The notes: a model not told the origin generated them from the letters alone. 21,905 nucleotides of DNA from JANLSO01 sp031362405 (GCA_031362405.1 JANLSO010000042.1:1-21905), one strand, 5' to 3'; shown: positions 1-8,331, numbered from the stretch's first letter. Made by a program: numbers and translations.

Positions 1-14
1 CTCGGCGCGGGCGG

Positions 15-425
15 TCAACTCCCCGGCGTCCATAGTTTCTTTGCCGGTTCGGGCGGCGGCGCCAATGGGGCGTCGTCCTCGAGGGTCTTCCCTTCGGCGA
101 TCTGTGCATAGGCCATCTGCAACTGCGCCATCGGCTCGCGAAACGGCCGGGTCACGGCGGTACCGATCTCCTGGTCGGCGACGGCCAGCAGCGCCCGAAA
201 GCCCTCGATGGCGAGTTTGGCCTGGGCGATGTCTTTCACGTCATCGCCTTCGGGGCCGAGCCCGAGGCGGATACCCGCGACGTCAGAAAGGGTCGCCATC
301 GTCTGCATGATGATGTCGCGTACCGGCACGCGGCCCAACCGCTGCACGAAGGCCGCGGCGATCTCTTCTTGGGTCGGCTCGCGGTTCTCGTCGTCGAGCA
401 GGGCGTCCATGTCGTCAGTGCTCAT
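15..425 (-). CDS. DUF1844-like small acidic protein
   Basis: A 136-residue protein with an acidic N terminus (DDMDALLDDENREPT), a helical middle and a proline-rich tail. The pattern of a first helix running MATLSDVAGIRLGLGPEG, then DIAQAKLAIEGFRALL and a final helix ending QMAYAQIAEG, resembles the DUF1844 family of short uncharacterised bacterial proteins. No catalytic motif, signal peptide or membrane segment is visible. Its ATG overlaps the stop codon of the upstream GCS2-type ligase (ATGA at 422-425), so the two are probably translationally coupled and it sits last in the rex unit as seen here. The stop at 15-17 makes it complete. The family call rests on recalled pattern only, and the function is unknown. 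Confidence 0.7.
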   Translation of the reverse strand: MSTDDMDALLDDENREPTQEEIAAAFVQRLGRVPVRDIIMQTMATLSDVAGIRLGLGPEGDDVKDIAQAKLAIEGFRALLAVADQEIGTAVTRPFREPMAQLQMAYAQIAEGKTLEDDAPLAPPPEPAKKLWTPGS

Positions 426-1624
426 CGGGCGGTCACCAGTCCTCGGTTGGCGTGGACTTCCTCAGCCGAGCGGCGGGTGCGCTCGACCGTGTGGGCGTGG
501 AGCGCACGGATGTCGCCACCCACCTCGACGAGCAGCGCCCGCTGGCGCATGGCGCCATTACCGGTATCGAGCATTCGCGACGCCTGAGCGATGAACGGCG
601 CGATGCCCAGAGGCCCGTGGGTCGGTTCGGTGCGGTCGAGAATGTCGGAGATGGCTGCCCGCGTCGGGCGTTCCACCCCTCGGTCAAGATCGATCATGCG
701 TCCCTCCAGGCCGTGACGCTGAGCGCGCCACATGTTTTCGTCGATCACACCCCGCTGATGCTGGGGAAGGAGCCGACCTTCGTCGTAATCGGCGCAGTAG
801 CCGGCGATGCAGGCAAGTGCGGTGGCCGCGACCGCCAGAGCCTCGTTCATCTCGGTCTGCCCGTCGCAGATCCGCACCTCGATGGTGCCGAACTGATGGT
901 GGGGTCGGATGCTCCACCAGATCTGGGTGCTTTTGACGATGGAGTTCGTGCGCTCGAGCAGTGCGACCCGCTCGGCGTAGGAATCCCAATCGGTGAACGC
1001 GTCGGGGATCCCGCAGCGCGGAAAGCTCTTGACGAACACCTGAGTGCGCGCCGAATGCAGCCGCGTGTCGCGGCCCCAGAAGATGGCGCTGTTTGCCGAC
1101 AGGGCCAAAAGTTCGGGCAGAACGCTGCGCATGGCGGTGCAGACCGCCATCGCCCGGTCGGCGCCACGCACTCCGCAGTGCAGGTGCAGCGACCACGTGT
1201 TGTTCGTCCAGGCGATGTAGCCGAGATCCTCTTCCACCAGGCGGTAATGCGGGGTGTCGATAATGCGCTGGTGCTCCCAGCGGCTGAACGGGTGGACGCC
1301 CGAGATCCCCAGCGCGAGGTCGAGACGGTCGGCCAGGGCAAGGGTCGCCAGCCGGCCATCGACGAGCTCGCGCGCAGCCGACGGAAAACCCTCGTGGGCG
1401 GTCGTACGGAACTCGATCTCGCTCGCGATCAGCTCGCCGGCGAGGCGCTCGGCGAAGACGGGATCGGCCGACGCGTGGAGGTCCTCGAAGCGGTTGACCA
1501 GATCGAGGGTGACCGGGTCGAGGAGTTGGTATTCCTCTTCGAGTCCGATCGTGAAGTCCGACGACGAGTCGAACCGTTCACGGACTCCGTCGAGGATCGA
1601 TGTGGGGCCGTGGGTGTCGGTCAT
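422..1624 (-). CDS. ybdK: YbdK-type carboxylate-amine ligase (glutamate-cysteine ligase GCS2 family)
   Basis: A 400-residue protein of the GCS2 family, a glutamine-synthetase-like fold that joins glutamate to an amine or cysteine using ATP. Recognisable blocks are GLEEEYQLLDP (about 27-37), EIEFRT (about 68-73), GVHPFSRW, HLHCGV, the long block starting ANSAIFWGRDTRLHS, and STQIWWSIRPHHQFGTIEVR. The length is near the family norm of 370-400. E. coli YbdK has weak gamma-glutamylcysteine synthetase activity, but the true substrate of most members is unsettled, so I would not call it glutathione synthesis. It lies 61 bp downstream of rex in the same direction and overlaps the next gene by ATGA. 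The ATG at 1624 has no clear ribosome-binding site. Confidence 0.9.
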   Translation of the reverse strand: MTDTHGPTSILDGVRERFDSSSDFTIGLEEEYQLLDPVTLDLVNRFEDLHASADPVFAERLAGELIASEIEFRTTAHEGFPSAARELVDGRLATLALADRLDLALGISGVHPFSRWEHQRIIDTPHYRLVEEDLGYIAWTNNTWSLHLHCGVRGADRAMAVCTAMRSVLPELLALSANSAIFWGRDTRLHSARTQVFVKSFPRCGIPDAFTDWDSYAERVALLERTNSIVKSTQIWWSIRPHHQFGTIEVRICDGQTEMNEALAVAATALACIAGYCADYDEGRLLPQHQRGVIDENMWRAQRHGLEGRMIDLDRGVERPTRAAISDILDRTEPTHGPLGIAPFIAQASRMLDTGNGAMRQRALLVEVGGDIRALHAHTVERTRRSAEEVHANRGLVTAR

Positions 1625-1685
1625 GCGGACGCGCCGAGGATAGCAGCGCCTACCCCGTGCTCGACCGAGTGTCCGGGTGCGTCGT

Positions 1686-2309
1686 TCAGCTCAGATAGAA
1701 GTACAGCGCGTAGAGCAGCTCGACGGCGGGGCTCGATGTGTGAACCGTCACGTCGGATGGCACCGACAGCAGCGCGTCGGAGTAATTGAAGATGATCTTG
1801 ACGCCGGCCGCGACCAGGTCGTCGGCGACGCGCTGGGCGACGTCACCCGGTACCGCGAGCACCCCGACCATCACGCCGTCTTGGGCGACGATTTCCGAGA
1901 GCTGGCTGTAGTCGCGGACGGTGATGTCGCCGACCCGCATCCCGACCTTGGTGGGGTCGACGTCGAACATCGCCGAGATGCTGAAGCCGTGGTCGGCAAA
2001 GACGCCGGAGGTGGCGATCGCCTGCCCGAGGTTCCCTGCTCCGAAGAGGGCGATGTTGTGCTGCCCGGACGTCCGAAGAATCTTTCGGATCTGTTCGATC
2101 AACGAGTCGATGTCGTATCCGACGCCGCGCTTTCCGAACTTTCCGAAACCGGAGAGGTCACGGCGGATCTGCGTCGGGTTCACCCCGGTGTACTCCGACA
2201 CGGCCTGCGACGAGATGCTCGTCTTACCCATCTTCCTGGCCTGCGTCAGGACCTGCAGATAGCGCGAGAGCCGCGCGGCAACACCGAGAGTGAGTCGATC
2301 AGCGGCCAC
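1686..2309 (-). CDS. rex: Redox-sensing transcriptional repressor Rex
   Basis: A 207-residue Rex protein, a cytoplasmic dimer that senses the NADH/NAD+ ratio and represses genes for respiration and fermentation when NADH is low. Residues 1-75 form the winged-helix DNA-binding domain, with the family block VNPTQIRRDLSGFGKFGKRG at about 43-62. The Rossmann NAD(H)-binding motif GAGNLG is at 90-95, and the C-terminal swap helix ends VELLYALYFYLS. The start is GTG (2307-2309), preceded by a weak GAGG. A 25-bp inverted repeat lies 16 bp upstream of the start and may be its own operator. In streptomycetes rex precedes heme genes; here it precedes a GCS2-type ligase instead. Confidence 0.95.
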   Translation of the reverse strand: MAADRLTLGVAARLSRYLQVLTQARKMGKTSISSQAVSEYTGVNPTQIRRDLSGFGKFGKRGVGYDIDSLIEQIRKILRTSGQHNIALFGAGNLGQAIATSGVFADHGFSISAMFDVDPTKVGMRVGDITVRDYSQLSEIVAQDGVMVGVLAVPGDVAQRVADDLVAAGVKIIFNYSDALLSVPSDVTVHTSSPAVELLYALYFYLS

Positions 2310-2325
2310 GCGGCGCCTCGTCTAA

Positions 2326-2350
2326 AGTTTGTAACAGTTCGTCGCAAACT
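2326..2350. promoter_or_regulatory. Inverted repeat upstream of rex, candidate operator
   Basis: The sequence has 6-bp perfect arms AGTTTG and CAAACT around a 13-bp centre that itself contains matching AC/GT dinucleotides. It sits in the 67-bp gap between the protease stop and the rex GTG. Rex often represses its own gene, but the published Gram-positive Rex site is TTGTGA-N6-TCACAA, and these arms match it only partly (TTTG/CAAA). A sequence TTGCGA on the minus strand inside the repeat could be a weak -35 element. Either Rex or another regulator could bind here. Confidence 0.4.
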
Positions 2351-2376
2351 ACGCTGAGCCCGGTGTGGCCGCAAGG

Positions 2377-4890
2377 TCATCGGCCGTTAGGTGGAACCTC
2401 GCCGAGTACGAAGGCGGCGCTCGTTGCGCTCGCCGCGCGCCCATCCGGAGTGCGGCCGGTGACGCGAAGGCGGTACCGGCCCGTCGGGACCTCCCCACCT
2501 GTCGGCAGACGCCGTGACAACACGAAGCGGTACGTGCCGGGAACCCAGTCGCCCTCGGAGCGAACGCCGGCGACAAGCAGCGAGGCGCTGCCATCGTCGG
2601 GGATCAGGCGCACGCGGACCTCCCCCACCGGCACGTTCCGCACCCGGGCGCGCGAGCGCGACATCACCCCGATACGGACCTCGGCCTGGGTGAGCCCGGC
2701 GGCCTTCGAGATCACCGGCACCCCAACCGCGTCGCCCCGAGAGCGAAGCCGTCGGTAGGTCGCGGCGGGTGCTTCGACGACGACCCGCGACCCCTTATCG
2801 GTGATCACCGCAACCCGCCCTGACCAACCATGCGGGCGAACAGGCAACTCGATCGCGGTGCGTAGGCGCGCACCCGCGGCCACGCGCACGCGGGGTCCGA
2901 CCAGAAGCGGACGTCCGGCCGACGACAGCACGGCCAGGTGGTAGCCGCCCGCCTTCCCCGACAGTTCGACGATGGTGGCCGACACGCGCACCCGCGGGAC
3001 GGTGCCGGTGGCGGTCACCACGGGTGGCACAAGGGCGATCGGGGCGGAATCGGCCGGTCCCGCGCGACCGGCGCCCTGCACGCGGGCGGCTACTCCCGTC
3101 AGCGGCCGCGCGCCACCGACGACCACGGCCCGAACCTCGGATGGCGTAAGGCCCGGTCGCTCGACGCGGGTCCGCGACACGATCGCCGCGACACGGGCCG
3201 CGGCGGGAGAGGTCCCGGTGGCCGGCGCCGACTGCGCTCCCGCGCCGGACACCGCGCGAGACCACGGGGCGGGTACATCCACGCCCGCCGCCACGAGGTC
3301 GGGCTTGATGCGTCCGTCGACGGTCGGGCCCGTCGATGAAAACGATGCGATCGCCGCCGGCAGGCGCCGCCGCGGCGCCGCCGTCATCCGCGCCGTCAGA
3401 TCCGGGGCGTGCGCCAGCAGATCCAGCAGGGCTTGGCCCTCGGTGGGCCCCGCGCCCAGGACCGGAATCACCGGGCCCCCGTCGCCGGTCGCACTGGGAA
3501 ACACACCGTCGCCGGTGCGATCCCACACGAGAACCGCGGCCGCGCCCGCCTGCGCCGCCAGGCGGGCGCGATCGACGAACGTGCCGCCGCCGCGCTCCAC
3601 CATGACAATCGACCCGCGAAGCGAGACTCCTCGGGTCGCGAGCTGGGCATAGTCGTCGGGGGAGGTTCCGGTGGAAAGGCCTTCGGGGCCCGGCAGGGCC
3701 ACCACCGCCATATCGGCGACCGAGGGCGGAGAGCCAAGCAGCGGCAGGCCATCGAGCCGGGCCGCGGCGGGCCCGACACCCAACTGCAACTGTGCCGTGG
3801 GCGGTGAGAGGTCGGCGGCGATCGCCCCGACGGCGAGCACCGAGGGCGCGGATGCCGGAAGGCCGACGCTCCCCGTGCGTGCACGCGTGGCTCCGTCGTT
3901 GCCGACCGGGGCGACGACGACGCTACCGGCGCGCTCGACTCCGGCGAGGGCCCGGGCCAGGGGGTCGCTGCGGCCGCCTCCGAAGGCCCCGGCGACGCCC
4001 AGCAGAACGACCTCGGCATGATCGGAGACCGCGCCGTCGCCGTTGGGGTCTGCCGCCCGTTCGAGGGCGGTGATCACCCGATCGGTGGGAGCCACCGGGG
4101 CCACCACCCCGCCGACGGTTTCGGCCGAGACGACCCGGTAGGCGACGATCCGCGGTCGCCGGGCGGGTTTCAGGTGCGTGAGCTCCGGCGAGCCGAGGAG
4201 GATGCCCACCATCTGAGTGCCGTGAGACTCCCAGGTCGGTGCGTCCGGCGGAGCCGTTGGGTCGCCGTCGGCATCGACGAGGTCCGCCCCTCCGATGATC
4301 GGAAACCGTGGGCCGATGCCGCCGCCGAGCTGCGGAGCACCGGCATCGACGGCGGTGTCGATCACCGCGATGTGAACGGGGTTTCCCCCCGGGGCGAGCC
4401 GCGCAGGTCGTCGGCCCACCGCCGGATGAGGCGCGCCGGACGACACGGTGGCCGGAGAGAGGTAGGCGATTGGCGTCACCGCACGCACGCCGTCGAGACT
4501 CGCGACGGCGTCGGCCCGTCCGTTCGGCACCTCGACGACGAGTGCATTGAGGATCACCCGGTGGTGGCCGACGATGCTTCCACCAAGGGCGGCCACCTGG
4601 GGCGCGAGTGCCGCCTGGGCGGCATCGATCGCCTGCAGGGCAGCCGCGCGATCGCTCGACGCCACCCAGACCGAGGCGGGATCATCGAGCGCCACGATCA
4701 GGCGCTCGGTGGGTCCGGGGTCGGGGCGACGAGGCGCCCTATGGGCGCCGAGCGCGTCATGCCATGCCGACGCGAATGAGAGGGCCAATGCCGGCGCGGC
4801 CGCGGAATCGGCGGCCGTGGCAACCCCGACGCCGACGAACATCAACGGCGCGGTCGCGAGAGCGACGACTCCAGCGCGGCGCGCCCTCAT
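2377..4890 (-). CDS. Secreted subtilisin-like serine protease (S8) with PA-type insert
   Basis: An 837-residue secreted protease. The N terminus (MRARRAGVVALATAPLM...) is a signal peptide, followed by an inhibitor/propeptide-like stretch (about 60-145). The S8 triad is visible: Asp178 in HIAVIDTAVD, His223 in ESHGTQMVG and Ser561 in ATGTSPAAA. The oxyanion Asn331 lies in APVGNDG. A PA-like segment (about 395-500, SLRGSIVMVERGGG) is inserted before the serine. The C-terminal 220 residues are beta-rich, possibly substrate- or wall-binding. The serine motif reads GTSPAAA rather than the usual GTSMAAP. I chose the ATG at 4890 over an upstream in-frame GTG because it forms an ATGA overlap with the tsaD stop and begins directly with the signal peptide. 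The substrate is unknown. Confidence 0.88.
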   Translation of the reverse strand: MRARRAGVVALATAPLMFVGVGVATAADSAAAPALALSFASAWHDALGAHRAPRRPDPGPTERLIVALDDPASVWVASSDRAAALQAIDAAQAALAPQVAALGGSIVGHHRVILNALVVEVPNGRADAVASLDGVRAVTPIAYLSPATVSSGAPHPAVGRRPARLAPGGNPVHIAVIDTAVDAGAPQLGGGIGPRFPIIGGADLVDADGDPTAPPDAPTWESHGTQMVGILLGSPELTHLKPARRPRIVAYRVVSAETVGGVVAPVAPTDRVITALERAADPNGDGAVSDHAEVVLLGVAGAFGGGRSDPLARALAGVERAGSVVVAPVGNDGATRARTGSVGLPASAPSVLAVGAIAADLSPPTAQLQLGVGPAAARLDGLPLLGSPPSVADMAVVALPGPEGLSTGTSPDDYAQLATRGVSLRGSIVMVERGGGTFVDRARLAAQAGAAAVLVWDRTGDGVFPSATGDGGPVIPVLGAGPTEGQALLDLLAHAPDLTARMTAAPRRRLPAAIASFSSTGPTVDGRIKPDLVAAGVDVPAPWSRAVSGAGAQSAPATGTSPAAARVAAIVSRTRVERPGLTPSEVRAVVVGGARPLTGVAARVQGAGRAGPADSAPIALVPPVVTATGTVPRVRVSATIVELSGKAGGYHLAVLSSAGRPLLVGPRVRVAAGARLRTAIELPVRPHGWSGRVAVITDKGSRVVVEAPAATYRRLRSRGDAVGVPVISKAAGLTQAEVRIGVMSRSRARVRNVPVGEVRVRLIPDDGSASLLVAGVRSEGDWVPGTYRFVLSRRLPTGGEVPTGRYRLRVTGRTPDGRAASATSAAFVLGEVPPNGR

Positions 4891-5906
4891 GCCGCGATTC
4901 CCCCCGGCGGTGCCGTCGGCATCGCATCGACACCGAGGAAGTCGGGCCACGGTATCGGCGTCGAGAACTGGGCGGCGGCTCCGATCATCGCTGCATTATC
5001 AGTGCAAAGCTCCATTGCCGGAACCGCGAGGTGTAACCCCGCCGAAACGGCCCGTTCACCGACCAGCTCTCGCAGACGACTGTTCGCCGCAACGCCACCC
5101 CCGAGGGACACGGCCGGAACCCCCCGGCGCGTCGCCACCGCGACCAGCCGGTCGGCGAGCGGCCGCACCACCGCCTCCTGATACGACGCCGCGAGATCAG
5201 CGCGCATCGTGTCGTCGAGATCGCCGATGTCCCGGATGGCGTAGAGGAGCGAGGTCTTGACACCCGCGAACGAGAAGTCGCAGCCCGCACGCCCCTCCAG
5301 AGCGATCGGGAAAGCGTGCGCGCGCGCGTTGCCCCCGTGTGCCAGTCGCTCCAACGCAGGGCCACCCGGATACCCGAGACCCAGCATCCGCGCCCCCTTG
5401 TCGAGGGCCTCCCCCGCCGCGTCGTCGATCGTCTGGCCCAGCAGTTCGATGCGCCCGTCGGGATGCACCATGTCGAGGCGCGTGTGGCCGCCGGACGCCA
5501 CGAGGCTCACGAACGGCGGGTTCAGCGCAACCGGCTCGAGCCACGATGCCCAGACGTGGCCGGCCAGGTGATCGACCATCACCAGCGGCTTTCGCGCCGC
5601 GTACGCCAACGCCTTGGCCGTCGCCACACCCACGAGCAGTGCGCCGATCAGGCCGGGACGCTGGGTGACCGCGATCGCCGAGACGTCCGAAAGAGCACAC
5701 CCTGCCCCGGCGAGGGCCTGGTCGACGACCGCGTTGACGGTACCCAGGTGGTGGCGCGCGGCGACCTCGGGGACGACTCCACCATAGGGCGAGTGCACCT
5801 CGGCCTGTGAGGCGACGATCGACGCCCGAACATGGCGGCCCTCGACAACCGCCGCGGCGGTCTCGTCGCAGGAGGTCTCGATCGCGAGCACGAGCCCGTC
5901 GATCAT
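4887..5906 (-). CDS. tsaD: tRNA N6-adenosine threonylcarbamoyltransferase TsaD
   Basis: A 339-residue member of the Kae1/TsaD family. It transfers the threonylcarbamoyl group from TC-AMP to A37 of ANN-decoding tRNAs in complex with TsaB and TsaE. The signature blocks are AIETSCDET (8-16), PEVAARHH (46-53), the metal-binding histidines His113 and His117 in VDHLAGHVW, VASGGHT (137-142), GGGVAANSRLR, and a late aspartate in CTDNAAMIGAA. The open frame extends 12 codons upstream, but the ATG at 5906 overlaps the rimI stop as ATGA and gives the usual family N terminus, so I take that start. The 3' end overlaps the protease start in the same way. Confidence 0.96.
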   Translation of the reverse strand: MIDGLVLAIETSCDETAAAVVEGRHVRASIVASQAEVHSPYGGVVPEVAARHHLGTVNAVVDQALAGAGCALSDVSAIAVTQRPGLIGALLVGVATAKALAYAARKPLVMVDHLAGHVWASWLEPVALNPPFVSLVASGGHTRLDMVHPDGRIELLGQTIDDAAGEALDKGARMLGLGYPGGPALERLAHGGNARAHAFPIALEGRAGCDFSFAGVKTSLLYAIRDIGDLDDTMRADLAASYQEAVVRPLADRLVAVATRRGVPAVSLGGGVAANSRLRELVGERAVSAGLHLAVPAMELCTDNAAMIGAAAQFSTPIPWPDFLGVDAMPTAPPGGIAA

Positions 5907-6394
5907 CCTGTCGCCGCCGTCCCGAGGGCATCGCGGCGCCACATGATGAGGGCGTCCTCCTTGTTGTCGGAGTAGTAGCCGGGGCGCACCCCGCGATCGA
6001 CGAAGCCGAGCTGGTGGTAGAGGGCGATGGCACCGTCGTTGGAGACCCGCACCTCGAGGGTGCAGCCGAGGTTGTCGTCGCCCGCCGTCGCAAAGAGCCC
6101 GCGCATCAGGTCACGCCCGATTCCTCGGCGCCGAAAGCCGGGCTTCACCACCACGTTGAGGACGTGCCAGACGTCGGCGTAGCGCGAGGCGAGCAGATAA
6201 CCGGCGACCTCGACCCCTTCGACGGCGACCAGATCGACCGTCCCGCTACGGCCGAGCTCGGCGAGGAGCATGTGGCGCGGCCACGGGATCGCCGAGGTGG
6301 CATCTTCGATCGTGACGATCTGGGAGACGTCGTGCGTGCGCATCGGGCGAATGCGGATCACCGGCAGGGTGGGCGTCGTGCGGCCGCGTCCCAT
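5903..6394 (-). CDS. rimI: Ribosomal-protein-alanine N-acetyltransferase RimI-like (GNAT)
   Basis: A 163-residue GNAT acetyltransferase. The acetyl-CoA-binding motif RRRGIG is at 88-93, after the strand VLNVVVKP. LEVR (113-116) and the motif ALYHQLGF with Tyr126 are typical of RimI, which acetylates the N-terminal alanine of ribosomal protein S18. In many bacteria rimI sits between tsaB and tsaD, exactly as here. Its start overlaps the tsaB stop by one base (TGATG at 6392-6396) and its stop overlaps tsaD. An extra 12 residues precede the usual RIRPM start, so a later start is possible, but none is supported by a better ribosome-binding site. Confidence 0.9.
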   Translation of the reverse strand: MGRGRTTPTLPVIRIRPMRTHDVSQIVTIEDATSAIPWPRHMLLAELGRSGTVDLVAVEGVEVAGYLLASRYADVWHVLNVVVKPGFRRRGIGRDLMRGLFATAGDDNLGCTLEVRVSNDGAIALYHQLGFVDRGVRPGYYSDNKEDALIMWRRDALGTAATG

Positions 6395-7104
6395 CAGGCG
6401 GGGCTCTGCCCACGCGCATTGAGGCGGTTCACCTCGGCGTCGGGAAGTCGCGCATACACCGGCCGCGCGGGACGGCCGAACCCGGCGTCGACCCGGGCCA
6501 CGAGCGCCGCCGCCCGTACGTGGTGGCGTGGGTCGTCGAGATCGAGCATCGCGCCGACCTCGGAGGCGAGGCCCTCGGCCACAAGCGCAGCGCCGTCTCC
6601 GATGAGGATGGCCGCAGCCTGGCGGCCGGTGAACTCGCGGAGGCGTTCGCGCACGGCTGCCGGGGCGAGGGCGCAGGGGGCCAGGAGGGTGTCGAGGCCT
6701 CCATCGGGTCGGCCACGGTAGACCGCGGAAAAGACCTCGCGTCGCCGCGCGTCGAGCGCAGGCACGACGATCGCACCGGGATGGGTCGCGGCGACCTCAT
6801 GTGCGAGGGCCTCGAGGCTGATCGCGCCAACGACCGCGATACCCAGCCCCTGACCGAGCGCCAACGCGGTAGCGATACCGATCCGTAGCCCCGTAAAGCC
6901 CCCGGGGCCCACCCCGACGACGATTCGATCGAGATTCCCCAGGTCGATCTGCGCGCAGACGAGCAGCTGATGCATTCCCTCGAGAACACGCCGGCCGGCT
7001 GCCGGATCGGTGGCGTCGAGGCGTTCGGCGATGAGCCCGCTCTGGCCCACGAGGGCGAAGCTGGGGCTACGGGTGGAAGTATCGAGCGCGAAGGTCGTCG
7101 ACAA
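6394..7104 (-). CDS. tsaB: tRNA t6A biosynthesis protein TsaB
   Basis: A 236-residue ASKHA-fold protein that dimerises with TsaD. The N terminus FALDTSTRSPSFAL and the block VVGVGPGGFTGLRIGIATA are diagnostic of TsaB, the inactive paralogue and scaffold of TsaD. The start is TTG at 7102-7104. An in-frame TGA lies only nine bases upstream (7111-7113), so no other start is available that keeps the conserved N terminus. The gene begins 38 bp inside the 3' end of tsaE, so its translation probably depends on that of tsaE. Confidence 0.94.
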   Translation of the reverse strand: MSTTFALDTSTRSPSFALVGQSGLIAERLDATDPAAGRRVLEGMHQLLVCAQIDLGNLDRIVVGVGPGGFTGLRIGIATALALGQGLGIAVVGAISLEALAHEVAATHPGAIVVPALDARRREVFSAVYRGRPDGGLDTLLAPCALAPAAVRERLREFTGRQAAAILIGDGAALVAEGLASEVGAMLDLDDPRHHVRAAALVARVDAGFGRPARPVYARLPDAEVNRLNARGQSPA

Positions 7105-7546
7105 GGAGACTCAGCGCGGAGGAGGTGGCGACATCACCGGAATCCAAGCGTACCAACCGTTCTCGCGGACCTCGGTGTTCCAGGACGATCGTGACCCGTG
7201 CGTCGGTGAGCGCGTTGCCAAGGGCGTCGGGCCATTCGACGAACGTGACTGCAGAGTCGGCCCCGTCGAGCACGAGACCGAGCTCCTCGTCGTCGGGGTT
7301 GGCCACGCGATAAGCGTCGATGTGAAGGAGCGGCACTCGGCCGAGATAGCGATTGGCGAGGGTGTACGTCGGGCTGGTCACGGGGCTTACGATGCCGAGC
7401 GCCCGTGCGACCGCCCGCACAAGGGTCGTCTTGCCCGCGCCGACCTCCCCGCGAAGAATGACGACGTCGCCGACCTCGAGGACGTCGGCAAGGGCACGTC
7501 CGAGATCCGCGGTTTGGGCGGGGTCGCCGCTGAGGAACTCGATCAA
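7067..7546 (-). CDS. tsaE: tRNA t6A biosynthesis ATPase TsaE
   Basis: A 159-residue P-loop ATPase that resets the TsaBD complex during t6A synthesis. The Walker A motif GEVGAGKTT is at 33-41, followed by the family blocks VTSPTYTLAN, LLHIDAYR and VTFVEWPDALG. The start is a TTG (7544-7546) that shares bases with the stop of the upstream uracil-DNA glycosylase gene (TTGA), which supports coupled translation. The length matches the family norm of about 150 residues. Confidence 0.95.
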   Translation of the reverse strand: MIEFLSGDPAQTADLGRALADVLEVGDVVILRGEVGAGKTTLVRAVARALGIVSPVTSPTYTLANRYLGRVPLLHIDAYRVANPDDEELGLVLDGADSAVTFVEWPDALGNALTDARVTIVLEHRGPRERLVRLDSGDVATSSALSLLVDDLRARYFHP

Positions 7547-8214
7547 AAGAGCCCGAGCTGGTCGCTCGGCGACGGCTCGGGCGCAGCCTTCGCATCGGGC
7601 GCTGGGGCCGCCTCGACACGAGGGCGTGTGCCGCCCACCATCGCGATGAGCTCGGGAATACGGGCGAAATCAGCCTCGAGGGTGCCGCGCATGGCCGGCG
7701 CGTAGAGCGCCGCAGCCGGGTGATAGAGCGGGTATAGGAGCACCGCTACGCCGCCGAGCGTCAACTCGAGTTCGTGACCGTGGACCTTGCTGATGCCCTC
7801 CGGACGACCCGAGAGCAGTTTCAGTGCGAAGTTCCCCAGCGTGCAGACCAAGCGCGGTTGGATGATCCCAATCTGCCGAAACAGGTGGGGTTCGCAGGAG
7901 GCGATCTCGGTCGGTAGAGGATCACGGTTCTCCGGGGGCCGGCACTTCAAGACGTTGGCGACAAAAACGTCGCCCCGTGTAAGCCCGATGCCGGCCAGCA
8001 TCGTGTCGAGCAACTTTCCGGCGGCGCCGACGAACGGCACCCCGCCGAGGTCCTCGTGGTATCCCGGAGCTTCACCGACGAAGAGCACCGACGCCGCGGG
8101 ATCTCCGCTCCCGGTGACGACCTGGGTACGGGTCTGTGAGAGCGCGCAGCGGGTGCACCCCACGACCTGGTCGCGGTGGTACGTCTCGAGCGGTCCGGGC
8201 TCGGGGATTGTCAT
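7543..8214 (-). CDS. Family 4 (type IV) uracil-DNA glycosylase, Fe-S
   Basis: A 223-residue family-4 uracil-DNA glycosylase, which removes uracil from DNA at the start of base-excision repair. Four cysteines positioned to hold a 4Fe-4S cluster are visible: Cys20 and Cys23 (CTRC), Cys91 (NVLKCRPPENRD) and Cys107. The active-site block is VGEAPGYHEDLGGVPFVGAAG (read as motif pieces around 46-66), with HPAA near the C terminus. A 30-residue Ala/Pro tail follows the domain. The frame is open upstream to a GTG at 8295, but family homology starts at the ATG at 8214, and the upstream part lies next to repeat sequence, so I use 8214. It is the first gene of the t6A cluster. Confidence 0.92.
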   Translation of the reverse strand: MTIPEPGPLETYHRDQVVGCTRCALSQTRTQVVTGSGDPAASVLFVGEAPGYHEDLGGVPFVGAAGKLLDTMLAGIGLTRGDVFVANVLKCRPPENRDPLPTEIASCEPHLFRQIGIIQPRLVCTLGNFALKLLSGRPEGISKVHGHELELTLGGVAVLLYPLYHPAAALYAPAMRGTLEADFARIPELIAMVGGTRPRVEAAPAPDAKAAPEPSPSDQLGLF

Positions 8215-8296
8215 AGTGCCCAGGGTATTCGCCTCGCCGGACGTACGGGTACTCGTGGGACGAGGGCTCTGACGGCGGTGACCGGAAGGGTCCACT

Positions 8297-8331
8297 CGTT
8301 TGTTTTTGCGTCCCGGGCACCGGGCTCGTCC
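8297..8331. repeat. 35-nt direct repeat, copy 1
   Basis: This copy begins CGTTTGTTTTTGCGTC and continues through GGGCACCGGGCTCGTCC. It matches the copy at 8536-8570 at 33 of 35 positions; the only difference is TT for CC near the start. The unit GGCACCGGGCTCGTCC repeats again directly after it (8331-8347). Confidence 0.85.

Noticed and set aside
1625..1685. Promoter or terminator between rex and the ligase gene
   Set aside because: The 61-bp gap shows no hairpin with a T tract and no hexamer pair.
452..1789. Long open frame on the plus strand (445 codons)
   Set aside because: It is antisense to the clearly recognisable GCS2-type ligase; long antisense frames are expected in GC-rich DNA.
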